A DNA stretch of 64,000 nucleotides from Hymenobacter metallicola (GTDB taxonomy: Bacteria > Bacteroidota > Bacteroidia > Cytophagales > Hymenobacteraceae). A program made the position numbers and the translations under genes. Below are positions 17,949 through 27,509 of the stretch, in pieces (the stretch's first letter is position 1; each line of letters opens with the position of its first letter). Where the stretch lies: contig NZ_SRMB01000001.1 in NCBI RefSeq assembly GCF_004745645.1, positions 1,612,001 through 1,676,000 of the forward strand. Reading direction: 5' to 3'. A model generated the notes under the pieces. It was not told the origin of the DNA and made no database searches. It was given only the letters and a program-made list of their open reading frames with translations.

Positions 17949-17964
17949 ACACAATCGTTTGTGC
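17949..17964. promoter_or_regulatory. Operator palindrome, SusC-proximal copy
   Basis: ACACAATCGTTTGTGC differs from the consensus ACACAAWCGWTTGTGT only at the last base. It is 34 bases upstream of the susC ATG. It pairs with the oppositely written site at 17976, centre to centre 27 bp. Confidence 0.65.
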
Positions 17965-17975
17965 AGAGAAGGGAT

Positions 17976-17991
17976 TCACAAACGATTGTGT
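17976..17991. promoter_or_regulatory. Operator palindrome, SusC-distal copy
   Basis: TCACAAACGATTGTGT is the inverted form of the site at 17949-17964 with one mismatch to consensus. Two near-perfect palindromes 27 bp apart in front of the first gene of the polysaccharide operon suggest cooperative binding by a dimeric regulator over the susC promoter. Confidence 0.65.
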
Positions 17992-18466
17992 ACATGAGCA
18001 AAAAAAAAGCGTTACGATGAAAAACCCCTTTCTAGGGCGTAGGGGCTATTTGAGGGGGTGTAGAGCCACATGAAAAGCCACTTTCATCGGAATTGATGAG
18101 TAAGGTTAACTAAATCGTACCATATAACCAACAATTTCTTACAGCTTATCTACTGGGGGCAGCATTCGGAATAGTCGTTCTAATTGTACATAACCGGCAT
18201 GCGACTTGTCTACAACAAGGCTGGCGATGCCAGTAGCGCGGCTTCATAATTCTAGCTAGCCTTCCTCCCTACTCCTATTTTTTTCTCTGTGAGTCTCACA
18301 GGGATAGTGAAATTTGAAAGCATACAGGAGGGTATTCTGAAGTTTACAGAACATATTTATAACACATGCCTCACTTTTTGATTGAAAATGCAATGAACCG
18401 CACCAAACAGGTAGTTATTTTATTATATTTAACTACCAATATATTTATCCTCGCCATCCTATCCTT
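17992..18466. other. AT-rich intergenic region between susC and the GAF gene
   Basis: About 475 bases without a credible ORF, visibly richer in A and T than the flanking genes. Besides the two operators next to susC, the only structure seen is the palindrome at 18287-18301. It should contain the divergent promoters for susC and the GAF-domain gene, but no convincing -33/-7 pair could be picked. Confidence 0.6.
18287..18301. promoter_or_regulatory. 15-bp perfect palindrome upstream of the GAF gene
   Basis: CTGTGAGTCTCACAG is a perfect inverted repeat (7+1+7) in the leader region 166 bases before the GAF-protein ATG. It differs from the arabinan-locus operator. It could be a binding site for another regulator or chance; nothing else supports it. 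Confidence 0.25.
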
Positions 18467-19180
18467 ATGAATGCGAATCTTATTCCTGAGAATGAAGCGG
18501 CCCGTTTGCAGGCCGTAGCGCGCTATCGGAATCTGGGGACCATCCACGAACCAGTATTCGATGAACTGGTGAAAATGGCGGCTAGCCTCTGCCGGGTACC
18601 GATTTGCTTTTTGTCGTTGGTAGAGGCAGAAACGGTGTGGTTTCGCTATACAGCCGGCTGGACCGGTGCCGAACACCTCGCCCGCGACTTTAGTCTGTGC
18701 TCCGTTGCCATTCTGCACGACCAAGCAACCATCTTCGAAGACCTGCACAAGGACCCGTGCCAACTGATTCAGTCGGCGGAAATCAACCTGCTGAATTTGC
18801 AGTTCTTCGTCGGGATTCCCCTCAAAACCCAGGATGGCTACAACATCGGGGTGTTGGCCATTGCCGACCACCGGCCCCAGACGCCTTTTATTGAAGATAG
18901 GCTGCTCCTGGAGGCCTACGCCCGCCTCATTATCTGCCTGCTCGACCTGTACCGGGCTGCCGCCCACAACGCGCCCCTGGATTCCTCTCTCTACGACGCG
19001 GTAGAAGACTCTATTCGATGGATGCAGAAGCTGACGGCCCTGCTCACGCGCAACACGATGGCTTCGGCCGCTGAAACCAACCGGGTGAAAGAAGAAATTG
19101 GCAAGGAAGCCGACGCCATGGCCCGGCAGCTGCACCAAACGCTGGGATCCTGGCAGCAGCCTTCGTCGGGAGCCGCTTAG
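18467..19180 (+). CDS. Stand-alone GAF-domain protein
   Basis: 237 residues with no signal peptide or membrane segment. Residues about 20-170 fit a GAF sensor domain: the entry helix RYRNLGTIHEPVFDELVKMA, then ICFLSLVEAETVWFRYTAGW, the CSVAI segment and FFVGIPLKTQDGYNIGVLAI. The last 65 residues are helical, with no kinase, cyclase or DNA-binding domain. Its 3' end converges with the hybrid histidine kinase 38 bases away. GAF-only proteins of this type in Bacteroidota are often neighbours of PAS/GAF kinases; a role as an accessory sensor for that kinase is inference. Ligand unknown. Confidence 0.8.
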   Translation: MNANLIPENEAARLQAVARYRNLGTIHEPVFDELVKMAASLCRVPICFLSLVEAETVWFRYTAGWTGAEHLARDFSLCSVAILHDQATIFEDLHKDPCQLIQSAEINLLNLQFFVGIPLKTQDGYNIGVLAIADHRPQTPFIEDRLLLEAYARLIICLLDLYRAAAHNAPLDSSLYDAVEDSIRWMQKLTALLTRNTMASAAETNRVKEEIGKEADAMARQLHQTLGSWQQPSSGAA

Positions 19181-19218
19181 GCGAGGCGGCCCCGGTGCAA
19201 TTTTTCAGCGGCAGAGAG

Positions 19219-22200
19219 CTATAAGGAGCGTAAGTTTTGACGCACATTCTGGAGTTCGGCCGCCAGCTGGCCTTGCAGTGTGGCCAGCACTTTTGTTACC
19301 TGCTCCACCAAGGGGACAATTTGCGCGGCATCGAAAGGGCCTTGCCAGGTATCAAGTTGCTGCACTACGGGCAGGATACCATGTACCTGCAAGTGTTCCA
19401 GACTGGGCTTGAGCTTGTGGGTAGCCGCCCGTAGCTGCAGCACATCCTGGGCCTGCTGGGCCTGGTGCAGCTCCTCCATAGCTTCGTGGGCACCTTCCAT
19501 AAAAGCCTCCAGCATCAGCACCCGGAAATCAGGGTCGCCCTGCCCTACCTGGTCGATGATGGCTAAGCTATATAAAGAAGCATTCGGCACGGGTGCCTCC
19601 GTGTGGGCCATCAGCCCGGGTGCCAGCGGCTCGCCTAGCGTCCAGAGGCTGATTATCTTGAGCAGGTCGTCTTCCTGAAAAGGCTTAGCCAGATAGTCAT
19701 TCATACCCGCCTGTAGGCACTTTTCCCGCTCTCCTTTGATGGCATTGGCCGTTAGTGCAATGACGGGCGTACGCAGGCCCGCCGCCCGAATATGAGCGGT
19801 GGCCTCCAGGCCGTTCATGACGGGCATTTGCACGTCCATCAGAATCACATCGAAGTCGTTCTGGCGGGCTAGCTCCACGGCCACAGCACCGTTTTCGGCC
19901 TCTATTACCTGCAACTGGGCATTCCGCAAGAACCCCCGGGCAATCTGCCGGTTAAAGACATTGTCTTCCGTGAGCAGCACCCGCTTGCCCTGGAGCCGGG
20001 CCCGGATGTCGGCCGTGACGGGCTGTTTTTGGGGCAGGTCGTTTTCCGAGCCAACGGGCAGCACCAGCGAGAAAGAGCTGTGGGTGCCCTCATTTTTCTG
20101 GCTGACAATCTTAATCTCCCCGCCCATCAGGTTCACCAGGCTGCGGCTAATGCTCAGGCCCAGCCCCGTGCCGCCAAACTTGCGGGTCACGGATGAATCT
20201 TCCTGACTGAACTCTTTGAAGATGTCGCTCAGATACTCGGCGTCGATACCAATTCCGGTATCGGCCACGGTGAAGCGCAGCTCGACCTGGTCGGGTAGTA
20301 GTTGGCGCACTAGCTCACCGGTAATGGTCACCTGTCCCTTCTCGGTAAACTTGATGGCATTGCCGGCCAGATTCAGCAACACCTGCGTGATACGGTAGGG
20401 GTCGCCGAGCAGCACCGTGGGCACCTTGTCATCACTGCTCACGATGAAACGCAGCCCTTTTTCCTCGGCTTTAAAATAGAGGCTCTTTTCGATCTGGCCC
20501 AGCAGGGCCGGGAGGCTGAAGCCGATTCGCTCAATGATCAACTGGCTGGCCCCGATTTTGGACAGATCCAGAATGTCGTTGATAATAACCAGCAGGTTCT
20601 CCCCCGACGTGGCAATGGCGCGCAGGTAGTTTTGCTGCTCGGCATTCAGGGGCGTTTTGGCCAGCAGCTGGCCCATGCCCAGAATGGCATTCATGGGGGT
20701 GCGAATCTCGTGGCTCATGTTGGCCAGAAACAGCTCCTTGGTCCGGGCCGACTCCTCGGCGTATTCCTTGGCCGTGCGCAGGTTGTGCTCCAGCTCTTTC
20801 TGGTGGGTAATGTCCAGGGTAATGCTAATGGAGCCGCACACCTGGCGAAGATCATCGTAGACCGGGGCCGCGCTGACTAATATCCACCGCCGCTCCCCAG
20901 TTTTGGTGGTGATGCTTATCTCGTAGGTGTCGGAGATGCCGCGGGCCCGCTCATTGGTTTTTTCGGCCACCACCTGCTCGCCGACGGTACTGAGTACGTG
21001 CCGCATGGCATTCTCCTCCAGCAGCTCCTGGGCCGTAAACCCGGTGATGTCGCAAAAGGCCTGGTTGACGTAGGACACCTCCCCATTTTGGGCGCGCTCA
21101 ACCAAACCGAGTTTCATATTCTCGATGATGCGGCGGTACTTTTCTTCGCGACGGCGCAGGGCATCTTCGTTGGTTTGCCGCTCCGTAACATCCTGAAATT
21201 TCCACAGATACCCGATGTAGGTGTCGCTGACGTAGATTGGCACGAAGTCGCACTGCAGGGTACGGCCATCCTTAAGGCTGAACATCTGCCCCGTAACCAG
21301 CTCCCGGTTCTGAATCATGGCTTCGTAGCGGGCCAGAAACTCTTTTTCCTCCCGCACCCGGCCTTGGGCTTGCCAGCCAAACTGCTGGGCATCGCGCCCG
21401 ACCAATTCCTGGGCCGAAGTAGTGCTATTAAACAGCCGGCAAATGGCTTCGTTGGCCAAGACCACCCGGTGATGCTCATCGACGAGCAGAATGCCTTCCT
21501 GAAAATTGGCAATGGTGGTGGACAGTCGCAGCCGGGCAGCCTCACTGGCCGTATTGGCTTCTTTGATAGCGGAAATATCGGTGTGGACCCCGGTCATAAT
21601 CAGGGGTTGGCCCTGCGCATCGACCTTGGTGACCAAGCCCCGGGTCAGGACCCACTTATAGCTGCCGTCTTTGCAGCGCAGCCGCCGCTCGATGGAGTAG
21701 ATGGGCACTTCCCCGCGCAAGTAGGCATCTGAGGCGCGGAGGCTGGCGGCAATGTCGTCGGGGTGCACGTGGGTAAGCCAGGACTGGTGTTCGAGCGCAA
21801 ATTCGCCGGGGGCGTAGCCGAGCATCGCCTGGTAGCTGGCCGAAAAGTATTCCTGCCCGGTTTGGTAGTTAAACTCCCAGGCGCCGTCGCCAAACCGCTC
21901 GATGGCCAGCTGCCAGCGCTGCTCGTTGGCCCGCACAGCGTCCTCGGCCTGTTTCAGGGCGGTGATATCGACCAGGATACCGCTGAAGAGGCTGCCTTCG
22001 TCGTCGGTCAGGGAGCGAATAGAATTAGCCCGGCACCAGCGTACCGGCTGCCCCGGTACCTGCAGGCGCCCCTCAAACGCCCAGCTTTGCTTGTGGGCCC
22101 GGGCCTGGGCCATCGAGCTTTCCCACAGGGGCTGATCCTCGGGGTGAATAAACTCCAACAGGCGAGGAACTTGGTCGGGGGCCACGCCGAAAATATCGTA

Positions 22201-22731
22201 CAGCTTGGGGCTGATGTACGTCAGGCCGGAGGGCGCGGACCGGTTTTGCCGCCATTGGAACAACACTCCGGGCACGTGCTCGGTCAGAAACCGAAACCGC
22301 TGCTCACTTTCCACTAGGGCCTGCTCGGTGGCCTTTACTTCGGCCACATTTTCCAGCAGCCCCACAAACTGCTGAGGCGCCCCCGGCTGCAGCGGCAGCG
22401 GCTGCACTTTAAGACGCACCCAGCGCGCCGAGCCATCCGCATGCCGGAGCTGGGCTTCGTAGCGAAAGGCTTGGTTGGTTTCCAGTTGCGCCTGTAAATA
22501 AGCCGAACTCACGGGGCTGCCGGCGTGTCCCCCCAGCAGCGGCCAGGCCAGCTGCTGCCGCAGCTCGGTAGCGCTGCGGCCCAGCAGCTGGGTCAGGCCC
22601 GGGTTGCTCCACTGAATACGTCCCTGCTGGTCCAGAACCACTACCGCGTCGAAGGCCTGTTGCAGAAGCAGCAGGTCTTTTTCCCAGGAACCGGACGGCT
22701 GAATGGTAGGCTGCTCGCTCACAATAAACAT
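19219..22731 (-). CDS. Hybrid sensor histidine kinase with several PAS domains, receiver and Hpt domain
   Basis: 1170 residues, apparently soluble: no transmembrane segment. Four to five PAS/PAC modules fill residues about 20-650 (for example FDAVVVLDQQGRIQWSNPGL and YISPKLYDIFGVAPDQVPRL). They are followed by HisKA with the phospho-acceptor His near 672 (ANMSHEIRTPMNAILGMG), HATPase_c (about 775-895, VADTGIGID and GGTGLGLSIS), a receiver domain with Asp near 964 (DVILMDVQMPVMNG), and a C-terminal Hpt domain with its His near 1104 (RAATHKLKPSL). This is a complete His-Asp-His relay whose final response regulator is elsewhere. It lacks the periplasmic and AraC parts of an HTCS regulator, so it is not the usual PUL regulator despite its position in the sugar locus. 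Confidence 0.93.
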   Translation of the reverse strand: MFIVSEQPTIQPSGSWEKDLLLLQQAFDAVVVLDQQGRIQWSNPGLTQLLGRSATELRQQLAWPLLGGHAGSPVSSAYLQAQLETNQAFRYEAQLRHADGSARWVRLKVQPLPLQPGAPQQFVGLLENVAEVKATEQALVESEQRFRFLTEHVPGVLFQWRQNRSAPSGLTYISPKLYDIFGVAPDQVPRLLEFIHPEDQPLWESSMAQARAHKQSWAFEGRLQVPGQPVRWCRANSIRSLTDDEGSLFSGILVDITALKQAEDAVRANEQRWQLAIERFGDGAWEFNYQTGQEYFSASYQAMLGYAPGEFALEHQSWLTHVHPDDIAASLRASDAYLRGEVPIYSIERRLRCKDGSYKWVLTRGLVTKVDAQGQPLIMTGVHTDISAIKEANTASEAARLRLSTTIANFQEGILLVDEHHRVVLANEAICRLFNSTTSAQELVGRDAQQFGWQAQGRVREEKEFLARYEAMIQNRELVTGQMFSLKDGRTLQCDFVPIYVSDTYIGYLWKFQDVTERQTNEDALRRREEKYRRIIENMKLGLVERAQNGEVSYVNQAFCDITGFTAQELLEENAMRHVLSTVGEQVVAEKTNERARGISDTYEISITTKTGERRWILVSAAPVYDDLRQVCGSISITLDITHQKELEHNLRTAKEYAEESARTKELFLANMSHEIRTPMNAILGMGQLLAKTPLNAEQQNYLRAIATSGENLLVIINDILDLSKIGASQLIIERIGFSLPALLGQIEKSLYFKAEEKGLRFIVSSDDKVPTVLLGDPYRITQVLLNLAGNAIKFTEKGQVTITGELVRQLLPDQVELRFTVADTGIGIDAEYLSDIFKEFSQEDSSVTRKFGGTGLGLSISRSLVNLMGGEIKIVSQKNEGTHSSFSLVLPVGSENDLPQKQPVTADIRARLQGKRVLLTEDNVFNRQIARGFLRNAQLQVIEAENGAVAVELARQNDFDVILMDVQMPVMNGLEATAHIRAAGLRTPVIALTANAIKGEREKCLQAGMNDYLAKPFQEDDLLKIISLWTLGEPLAPGLMAHTEAPVPNASLYSLAIIDQVGQGDPDFRVLMLEAFMEGAHEAMEELHQAQQAQDVLQLRAATHKLKPSLEHLQVHGILPVVQQLDTWQGPFDAAQIVPLVEQVTKVLATLQGQLAAELQNVRQNLRSL

Positions 22732-23122
22732 CGAATGGGCGGTACAGGGGCAAATAGCATATTTTTCCCGAACCCGGTACTATTTCGGCTTCGGCTTCTT
22801 ACGGGCCGTGGTGCCGGGTTGCAGCCCCGGAAATTTTCTTTGAAACGGCCTTCCGTGCCCCAAGCAGGGTAAGCCACTGCTACTCAATTCACCACGAATT
22901 TACGGCTACGCCGGGACAGGCGCGGGCACTCGCGCCACAAGCGGGCAATGTGTGCTACCCAAACGGGCCGAAACCCGGTAGTTATTACCCGCTTCGGCGC
23001 GCTACGGTTATAGTCGAGCCCAAACAAACCATCGTTGGCCGGGGTTGAAACTGCCGGACCAGCCCGCCGCACGACCGGGGGTTTCCGCGCAATTCTTATC
23101 TACCACACCCCACAACACCATT
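22732..23122. other. Intergenic region between divergent kinase and aldehyde dehydrogenase genes
   Basis: About 390 bases without a credible gene; short ORFs here overlap on both strands and have no recognisable product. It should hold the two divergent promoters. No operator copy, terminator or strong palindrome was found. Confidence 0.5.
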
Positions 23123-24580
23123 ATGAAAGCGTACGAAGGATTAGACAAGCAATACATTGACGGCGTTTGGCGCGAGGGCGGCGAAAACGACACTATCCAG
23201 GACCTGAACCCCTACGACAACGCCGTGCTGCTTACCATCAAGTGTGGGGGCATGGCGGAGCTGAATGAGGCCTACGAGGCGGCCCAGCGGGCTGCTCCCG
23301 CCTGGGCCGACCTGCTGCCCCAGCAGCGCCGCGACATCCTGCTCAAGGCCGCGGATATTCTGCTGGCGCGCAAAGATGAGTTTGCGCACTGGATAGCCCA
23401 GGAGGCCGGCGGGGCGCATGCCAAGGGCGAAATTGAAGTAATGCTGGCCCGGGAAGTTATTCTGGAAGCATCCTCCTTTCCGAACCGTCTGCACGGCTTT
23501 GTGTTGCCTTCCAGCACACCGGGCAAAGAAAGCCGGGTCTACCGCAAGCCTCTGGGCGTCATCGGCATTATCAGTCCCTGGAACTTCCCGGTGCACCTCT
23601 CGATGCGCTCCATTGCCCCGGCCCTGGGCTGCGGCAATACCATCGTGGTAAAGCCCGCCTCCCAAACCCCGGTAACGGGCGGCACGCTGCTGGCCAAGCT
23701 GTTTGAGGAAGCCGGCTTGCCCAAGGGTGTATTCAACGTGGTAGTGGGTAAGTCGTCGGTTATCGGCGACCCATTCGTGACCCACCCCATTCCCAAGCTG
23801 ATTTCCTTTACCGGCTCTACGCCAGTGGGCAAAGGCATCGGCAAGCTGGCCGGCGAAAACCTGAAAAAGGTGGCCCTGGAACTCGGGGGCAACAACGTCT
23901 TTATCGTGCTGGAGGATGCCGATATCGACCAAGCCGTGGCGGCCGGTATGATGGGCAAATTCATGCACCAGGGTCAGATCTGCATGGCCATCAACCGTTT
24001 TTTGGTGCACGAGGCCGTCTACGACGAGTTTCGCGACAAGCTAGTGGCCCGCACCAAGGCCCTGAAAGTGGGCGACCCGCGCGACAAAGCCACGGATATC
24101 GGCCCGCTTATCGACGAGAAGCAGGTGCAGCGCATTCTGGAAGACCTGGAGGCCAGCGTGAGCCAGGGGGCCAAGCTTGAGTGCGGCGGGCAGGCGGAAG
24201 GGGCCCTGCTGCACCCTACGGTACTTTCCGAAGTGCGCAACGATATGCCCATCGCCCAAAACGAAATCTTTGGTCCGGTGGCCGCCCTGGTGCGCTTCAA
24301 GAATGAGGCAGAAATGCTTCGGCTGGCAAATGAGCTGGACTTTGGCCTGAGCGGAGCCCTGCACACGCGCAACGTGGAGCGGGGCGTGCAGCTGGCCCGG
24401 CAGGTCGAAACGGGCATGATTCACGTGAACGACCAGAGCGTAAACGACGAGCCCAACGCGCCCTTCGGCGGCGAGCGGGAATCGGGCCTGGGCCGTTTTG
24501 GCGGCGAATGGGTCATGGATGAAATGACCCGCGTGCAGTGGGTAACCGTGCAGCACCAGCCCCGCGAATACCCGATTTAA
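23123..24580 (+). CDS. NAD(P)-dependent aldehyde dehydrogenase
   Basis: 485 residues from the ATG at 23123; an in-frame upstream start at 23045 adds 26 residues not expected in the family and is rejected. The ALDH superfamily signature is complete: the nucleotide-binding VIGIISPWNFPVHLSMRS near residue 145, the general-base Glu in KKVALELGGNN near 255 and the catalytic Cys in HQGQICMAINR near 287. It resembles benzaldehyde/vanillin or general aldehyde dehydrogenases more than sugar-specific ones. A strong terminator follows at 24641. Its place between the two halves of the arabinan locus may be accidental, though oxidation of a sugar-derived aldehyde cannot be excluded. Confidence 0.92.
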   Translation: MKAYEGLDKQYIDGVWREGGENDTIQDLNPYDNAVLLTIKCGGMAELNEAYEAAQRAAPAWADLLPQQRRDILLKAADILLARKDEFAHWIAQEAGGAHAKGEIEVMLAREVILEASSFPNRLHGFVLPSSTPGKESRVYRKPLGVIGIISPWNFPVHLSMRSIAPALGCGNTIVVKPASQTPVTGGTLLAKLFEEAGLPKGVFNVVVGKSSVIGDPFVTHPIPKLISFTGSTPVGKGIGKLAGENLKKVALELGGNNVFIVLEDADIDQAVAAGMMGKFMHQGQICMAINRFLVHEAVYDEFRDKLVARTKALKVGDPRDKATDIGPLIDEKQVQRILEDLEASVSQGAKLECGGQAEGALLHPTVLSEVRNDMPIAQNEIFGPVAALVRFKNEAEMLRLANELDFGLSGALHTRNVERGVQLARQVETGMIHVNDQSVNDEPNAPFGGERESGLGRFGGEWVMDEMTRVQWVTVQHQPREYPI

Positions 24581-24640
24581 CCGGTTGTAAATCGGTCAGT
24601 GCTCCTGCTGCAAGTTTCCCAAGCCGGCTTCCGCATCCGT

Positions 24641-24677
24641 TAAAAATCCCGCCCCTGTCACAGGGGCGGGATTTTTA
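24641..24677. terminator. Bidirectional rho-independent terminator
   Basis: TAAAAATCCCGCCCCTG (24641-24657) pairs perfectly with CAGGGGCGGGATTTTTA (24661-24677) across a 3-base loop. A GC-rich stem flanked by A and T runs on both sides serves the aldehyde dehydrogenase on the plus strand and the GH2 gene, which stops at 24782, on the minus strand. Confidence 0.9.
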
Positions 24678-24781
24678 GTGTGGTCGAGCAAGTCACAGAA
24701 GCTAATTGTATTCCGCCCCGTGCCGCTGTTCTTTTTCGTAACCGCTGGGGTTGCGGCGGAATGCGCGGATAGGGCAACTGC

Positions 24782-27271
24782 TTACTTCCCGGTGGGTTTG
24801 GCGGCCTGCAGGCGGATGGTGGCGCCTTTCAGGTTTTTGCCCGTTGCCTTGAGCTGCAGTTCCCCGGTGCGGTCGGTGGTTTGCACCAGGGCCACGAGCA
24901 TACCCTGAAAGGCCTGCATCCGCGGCTGATGAAACAGCTCCAGGTTCGTCGGGTCGCCGTTGGCCACGGCCCGGAACCGCCCGGCCCCGCTCACCGAAAA
25001 CTGCAGCTGGGTGGTTGCTTCCGGGCACAGGTTGCCCTGGGCATCTTCCACCCGAGCCGTTACGAAGGCCAGGTCCTGCCCATCGGCGGTGAGCGTGGTG
25101 CGGTCGGCCACGAGGCGGATGTGGTCGGGCTTGCCGGCGGTTTTCACCTCCTCTTCGGCTACGGCTTTGCCCTGGGCGTCGTAGGCCACTACCTTGATGC
25201 TGCCGGGCGCATACTTCACCTCGTTCCACATCAGGCGGTAGCGGGTCTGGGGCTTATCGGAAGGGCCTTTGCGCTGCCGGCCCTGGCTTTTACCGTTCAC
25301 GAACAGCTCGGCCTCGGGGTAGCTGGTGTAGCAGAACACGGGCGTAGTTTGCCCTTCACGGCCCGGCCAGGTCCAGTGCGGGAGCAGGTGCAGCGTAGGC
25401 GAGGCGGTGTTCCAGCGCGAGCGGTACAGGTAAAACCGATCCTTGGGAATGCCGGCCAGATCCAGAATACCGAAGTAAGAGCTGTGGGAAGGCCACTTCT
25501 CGTCGTAGGGGGTAGGCTCGCCCAGGTAGTCGAACCCGGTCCAGACGAACTCGCCCAGGGTGTAGGGCAGGTCGTCTTGGGCGGCAAACTCCTCATCGGG
25601 CGTCTGCGACCAGTTGCAGTACTCCAGATCATACGACGAGGACTGGTTGTCACTATACTTCTGGTCTTTGCCCGTCACGACCGGAAATTTATAGACCCCG
25701 CGGGAACTGACCGTGGAAGCCGTTTCCGAGCCCAGCAGCAGGCCCTGGGGCAGCTTGGTCTGGGCCTCGGGGTAGCGGTGGGGCTTGTAGTTGAAGCCGG
25801 GCAGGTCGAGCAGGGCGGCAAAGCCATTGTTGACGGCCGCGTCAAACTGATCCATGCCGGCCGTCACGGGCCGGGTGGGGTCTTGGCGGTGCACAATATC
25901 CTGCAACCGCTTGGCGATTTTGGTACCGCCCGGGGCCCACTGGTCGGGTACCTCGTTGCCGATGCTCCAGAGAATCACGGAGGGGTGGTTTCGGTCGCGG
26001 TGCACCATGTTGACCAGGTCTTTTTCCGCCCACTCATCAAAATACTGGCTGTACCCATTCTTGACCTTGGGCTTCTTCCACTCGTCGAAGGATTCCACGA
26101 TGAGCATAAACCCCATTTCGTCGGCCAGGCTCACCAGCTCGGGGGCGGGCATGTTGTGCGTGGTCCGGATGGCGTCGGCGCCCAGCTCCTTGAGCAAGGT
26201 AAGCTGCCGGCGCAGGGCCGCCGTATTCACGGCCGCGCCCAGCGGCCCCAGGTCGTGGTGGTTGCACACACCCTTGAACTTGCGCGGCTGGCCGTTCAGC
26301 ACGAAGCCCTTGCCCGCTTCGAAGGCGAAGGAGCGGATGCCGAACGGCGTGGTGTACTCGTCCTTAAGTACCTGACCGGCGTAGAGCCGCGACGTGGCCG
26401 AATACAGCACCGGCGTTTCGGGCGACCAGAGCTGGGGCTTGGGCACCACCAGGTTCTGCTCAAATTCCTGCCCGTCGGTGGCCGCAAGCGGGGTGCTGGT
26501 GGTGGCCACTGCCTGGCCGGCGGCGTCGCGGATGGTGGTTTCCAGGCGCAGATCGGTACCAGCTCCGGCCGGGGCTTCCACCTTGGTGCGCAGCTTTACC
26601 TTAGCGAATTCGGCCGTAATGGTCGGCGTGGTCAGGTAGGTGCCCCACACGGGAATGTGCACGTCCTGGGTCACGAGCAGGTGCACGTTGCGGTAGAGGC
26701 CGGCACCCGGGTACCAGCGCGACGCCTCGGGCTGATTTTGCAGCCGCACGGCCAGTACATTCTCCCCGCCGGGCTTTAGGAAGGCGGTAATGTCGAAGGA
26801 AAACGAGTTGTAGCCGTAGGGCCAGCGCCCCACTTCCTGCCCGTTGATGAACACCCGGGCGTCGCTCATGGCCCCGTCGAAGAGCAGCGCGGCCCGCTGG
26901 CCCGGCCCAAAGCCGGGCACCTGCAGCCGGCGCCGATACCAGCCCACCCCGATGAAGGGCAGCCCGCCGGTGCGGCCGGCTTTGAGCGTGGCCTGCTGTT
27001 CGTTGTTTTGCTCAATCCTGACCTGCTGCAAATCGTTGCGGCTGCTGAAGGGGCCGTAGATGGCCCAGTCGTGGGGCACGCTCACGGTCTGCCACTTGGC
27101 GTCCTTGAAGCCGGGCTGGGCGGCTTCGGCCACGTCGCCTTTAGTGAATTTCCAGTCGGTGGTCAGCAGGTACTCCTGCCGGGTTTGCTGGGCCTGGGCG
27201 GCCCCGGTTGGCAGCAACAGAAAGCCGGCTACTACGCCCCGTAGGGCAAACCGCGTGATAAAGTCTCTCAT
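24782..27271 (-). CDS. GH2 beta-galactosidase, exported
   Basis: 829 residues from the ATG at 27271. An in-frame extension to 27529 is rejected because it would run through the operator at 27379 and hide a clear signal peptide (MRDFITRFALRGVVAGFLLL to AQAQ). Domains in order: GH2 sugar-binding (about 30-200), Ig-like, TIM barrel with acid/base Glu in LWSIGNEVPDQW near residue 430 and nucleophile Glu in YTLGEFVWTGFDYLG near 570, then a DUF4982-like region and a C-terminal Ig-like domain (about 705-815). It should remove beta-galactose from galacto-oligosaccharides in the periplasm. It is divergent from the GH53 endo-galactanase, with which it shares an operator-containing promoter region; together they would degrade beta-1,4-galactan. 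Other beta-glycosides remain possible. Confidence 0.9.
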   Translation of the reverse strand: MRDFITRFALRGVVAGFLLLPTGAAQAQQTRQEYLLTTDWKFTKGDVAEAAQPGFKDAKWQTVSVPHDWAIYGPFSSRNDLQQVRIEQNNEQQATLKAGRTGGLPFIGVGWYRRRLQVPGFGPGQRAALLFDGAMSDARVFINGQEVGRWPYGYNSFSFDITAFLKPGGENVLAVRLQNQPEASRWYPGAGLYRNVHLLVTQDVHIPVWGTYLTTPTITAEFAKVKLRTKVEAPAGAGTDLRLETTIRDAAGQAVATTSTPLAATDGQEFEQNLVVPKPQLWSPETPVLYSATSRLYAGQVLKDEYTTPFGIRSFAFEAGKGFVLNGQPRKFKGVCNHHDLGPLGAAVNTAALRRQLTLLKELGADAIRTTHNMPAPELVSLADEMGFMLIVESFDEWKKPKVKNGYSQYFDEWAEKDLVNMVHRDRNHPSVILWSIGNEVPDQWAPGGTKIAKRLQDIVHRQDPTRPVTAGMDQFDAAVNNGFAALLDLPGFNYKPHRYPEAQTKLPQGLLLGSETASTVSSRGVYKFPVVTGKDQKYSDNQSSSYDLEYCNWSQTPDEEFAAQDDLPYTLGEFVWTGFDYLGEPTPYDEKWPSHSSYFGILDLAGIPKDRFYLYRSRWNTASPTLHLLPHWTWPGREGQTTPVFCYTSYPEAELFVNGKSQGRQRKGPSDKPQTRYRLMWNEVKYAPGSIKVVAYDAQGKAVAEEEVKTAGKPDHIRLVADRTTLTADGQDLAFVTARVEDAQGNLCPEATTQLQFSVSGAGRFRAVANGDPTNLELFHQPRMQAFQGMLVALVQTTDRTGELQLKATGKNLKGATIRLQAAKPTGK

Positions 27272-27378
27272 AGGAAGCAGAAAGCGGCAAGGCTGGTGCT
27301 GACAGTACTTATGAAACCGAACCGGCCACATGCCCAGCGAAGAGCAGTTTGTTGCCACAGATTTGAGTCGAAGATAGG

Positions 27379-27394
27379 GCATAAACGATTGTGT
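27379..27394. promoter_or_regulatory. Operator palindrome upstream of GH2
   Basis: GCATAAACGATTGTGT keeps the AACGATTGTGT half and central CG of the consensus and has three mismatches in the other arm. It lies 107 bases upstream of the GH2 ATG. Confidence 0.55.
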
Positions 27395-27509
27395 TTCTAT
27401 CCGCCTTGGGTACACCCGCCGCACCACTGACGACGCCCAACGGATGGCATTGTCGCTTATCAGCTGCCGATTTGAGTGCCACATTCCTCTGAAGCAATTA
27501 CTTAAAGCA

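Noticed and set aside
19219..22731. HTCS-type regulator of the polysaccharide locus
   Set aside because: The kinase has no periplasmic propeller, no transmembrane helix and no AraC-type DNA-binding domain, so it is not an HTCS protein.
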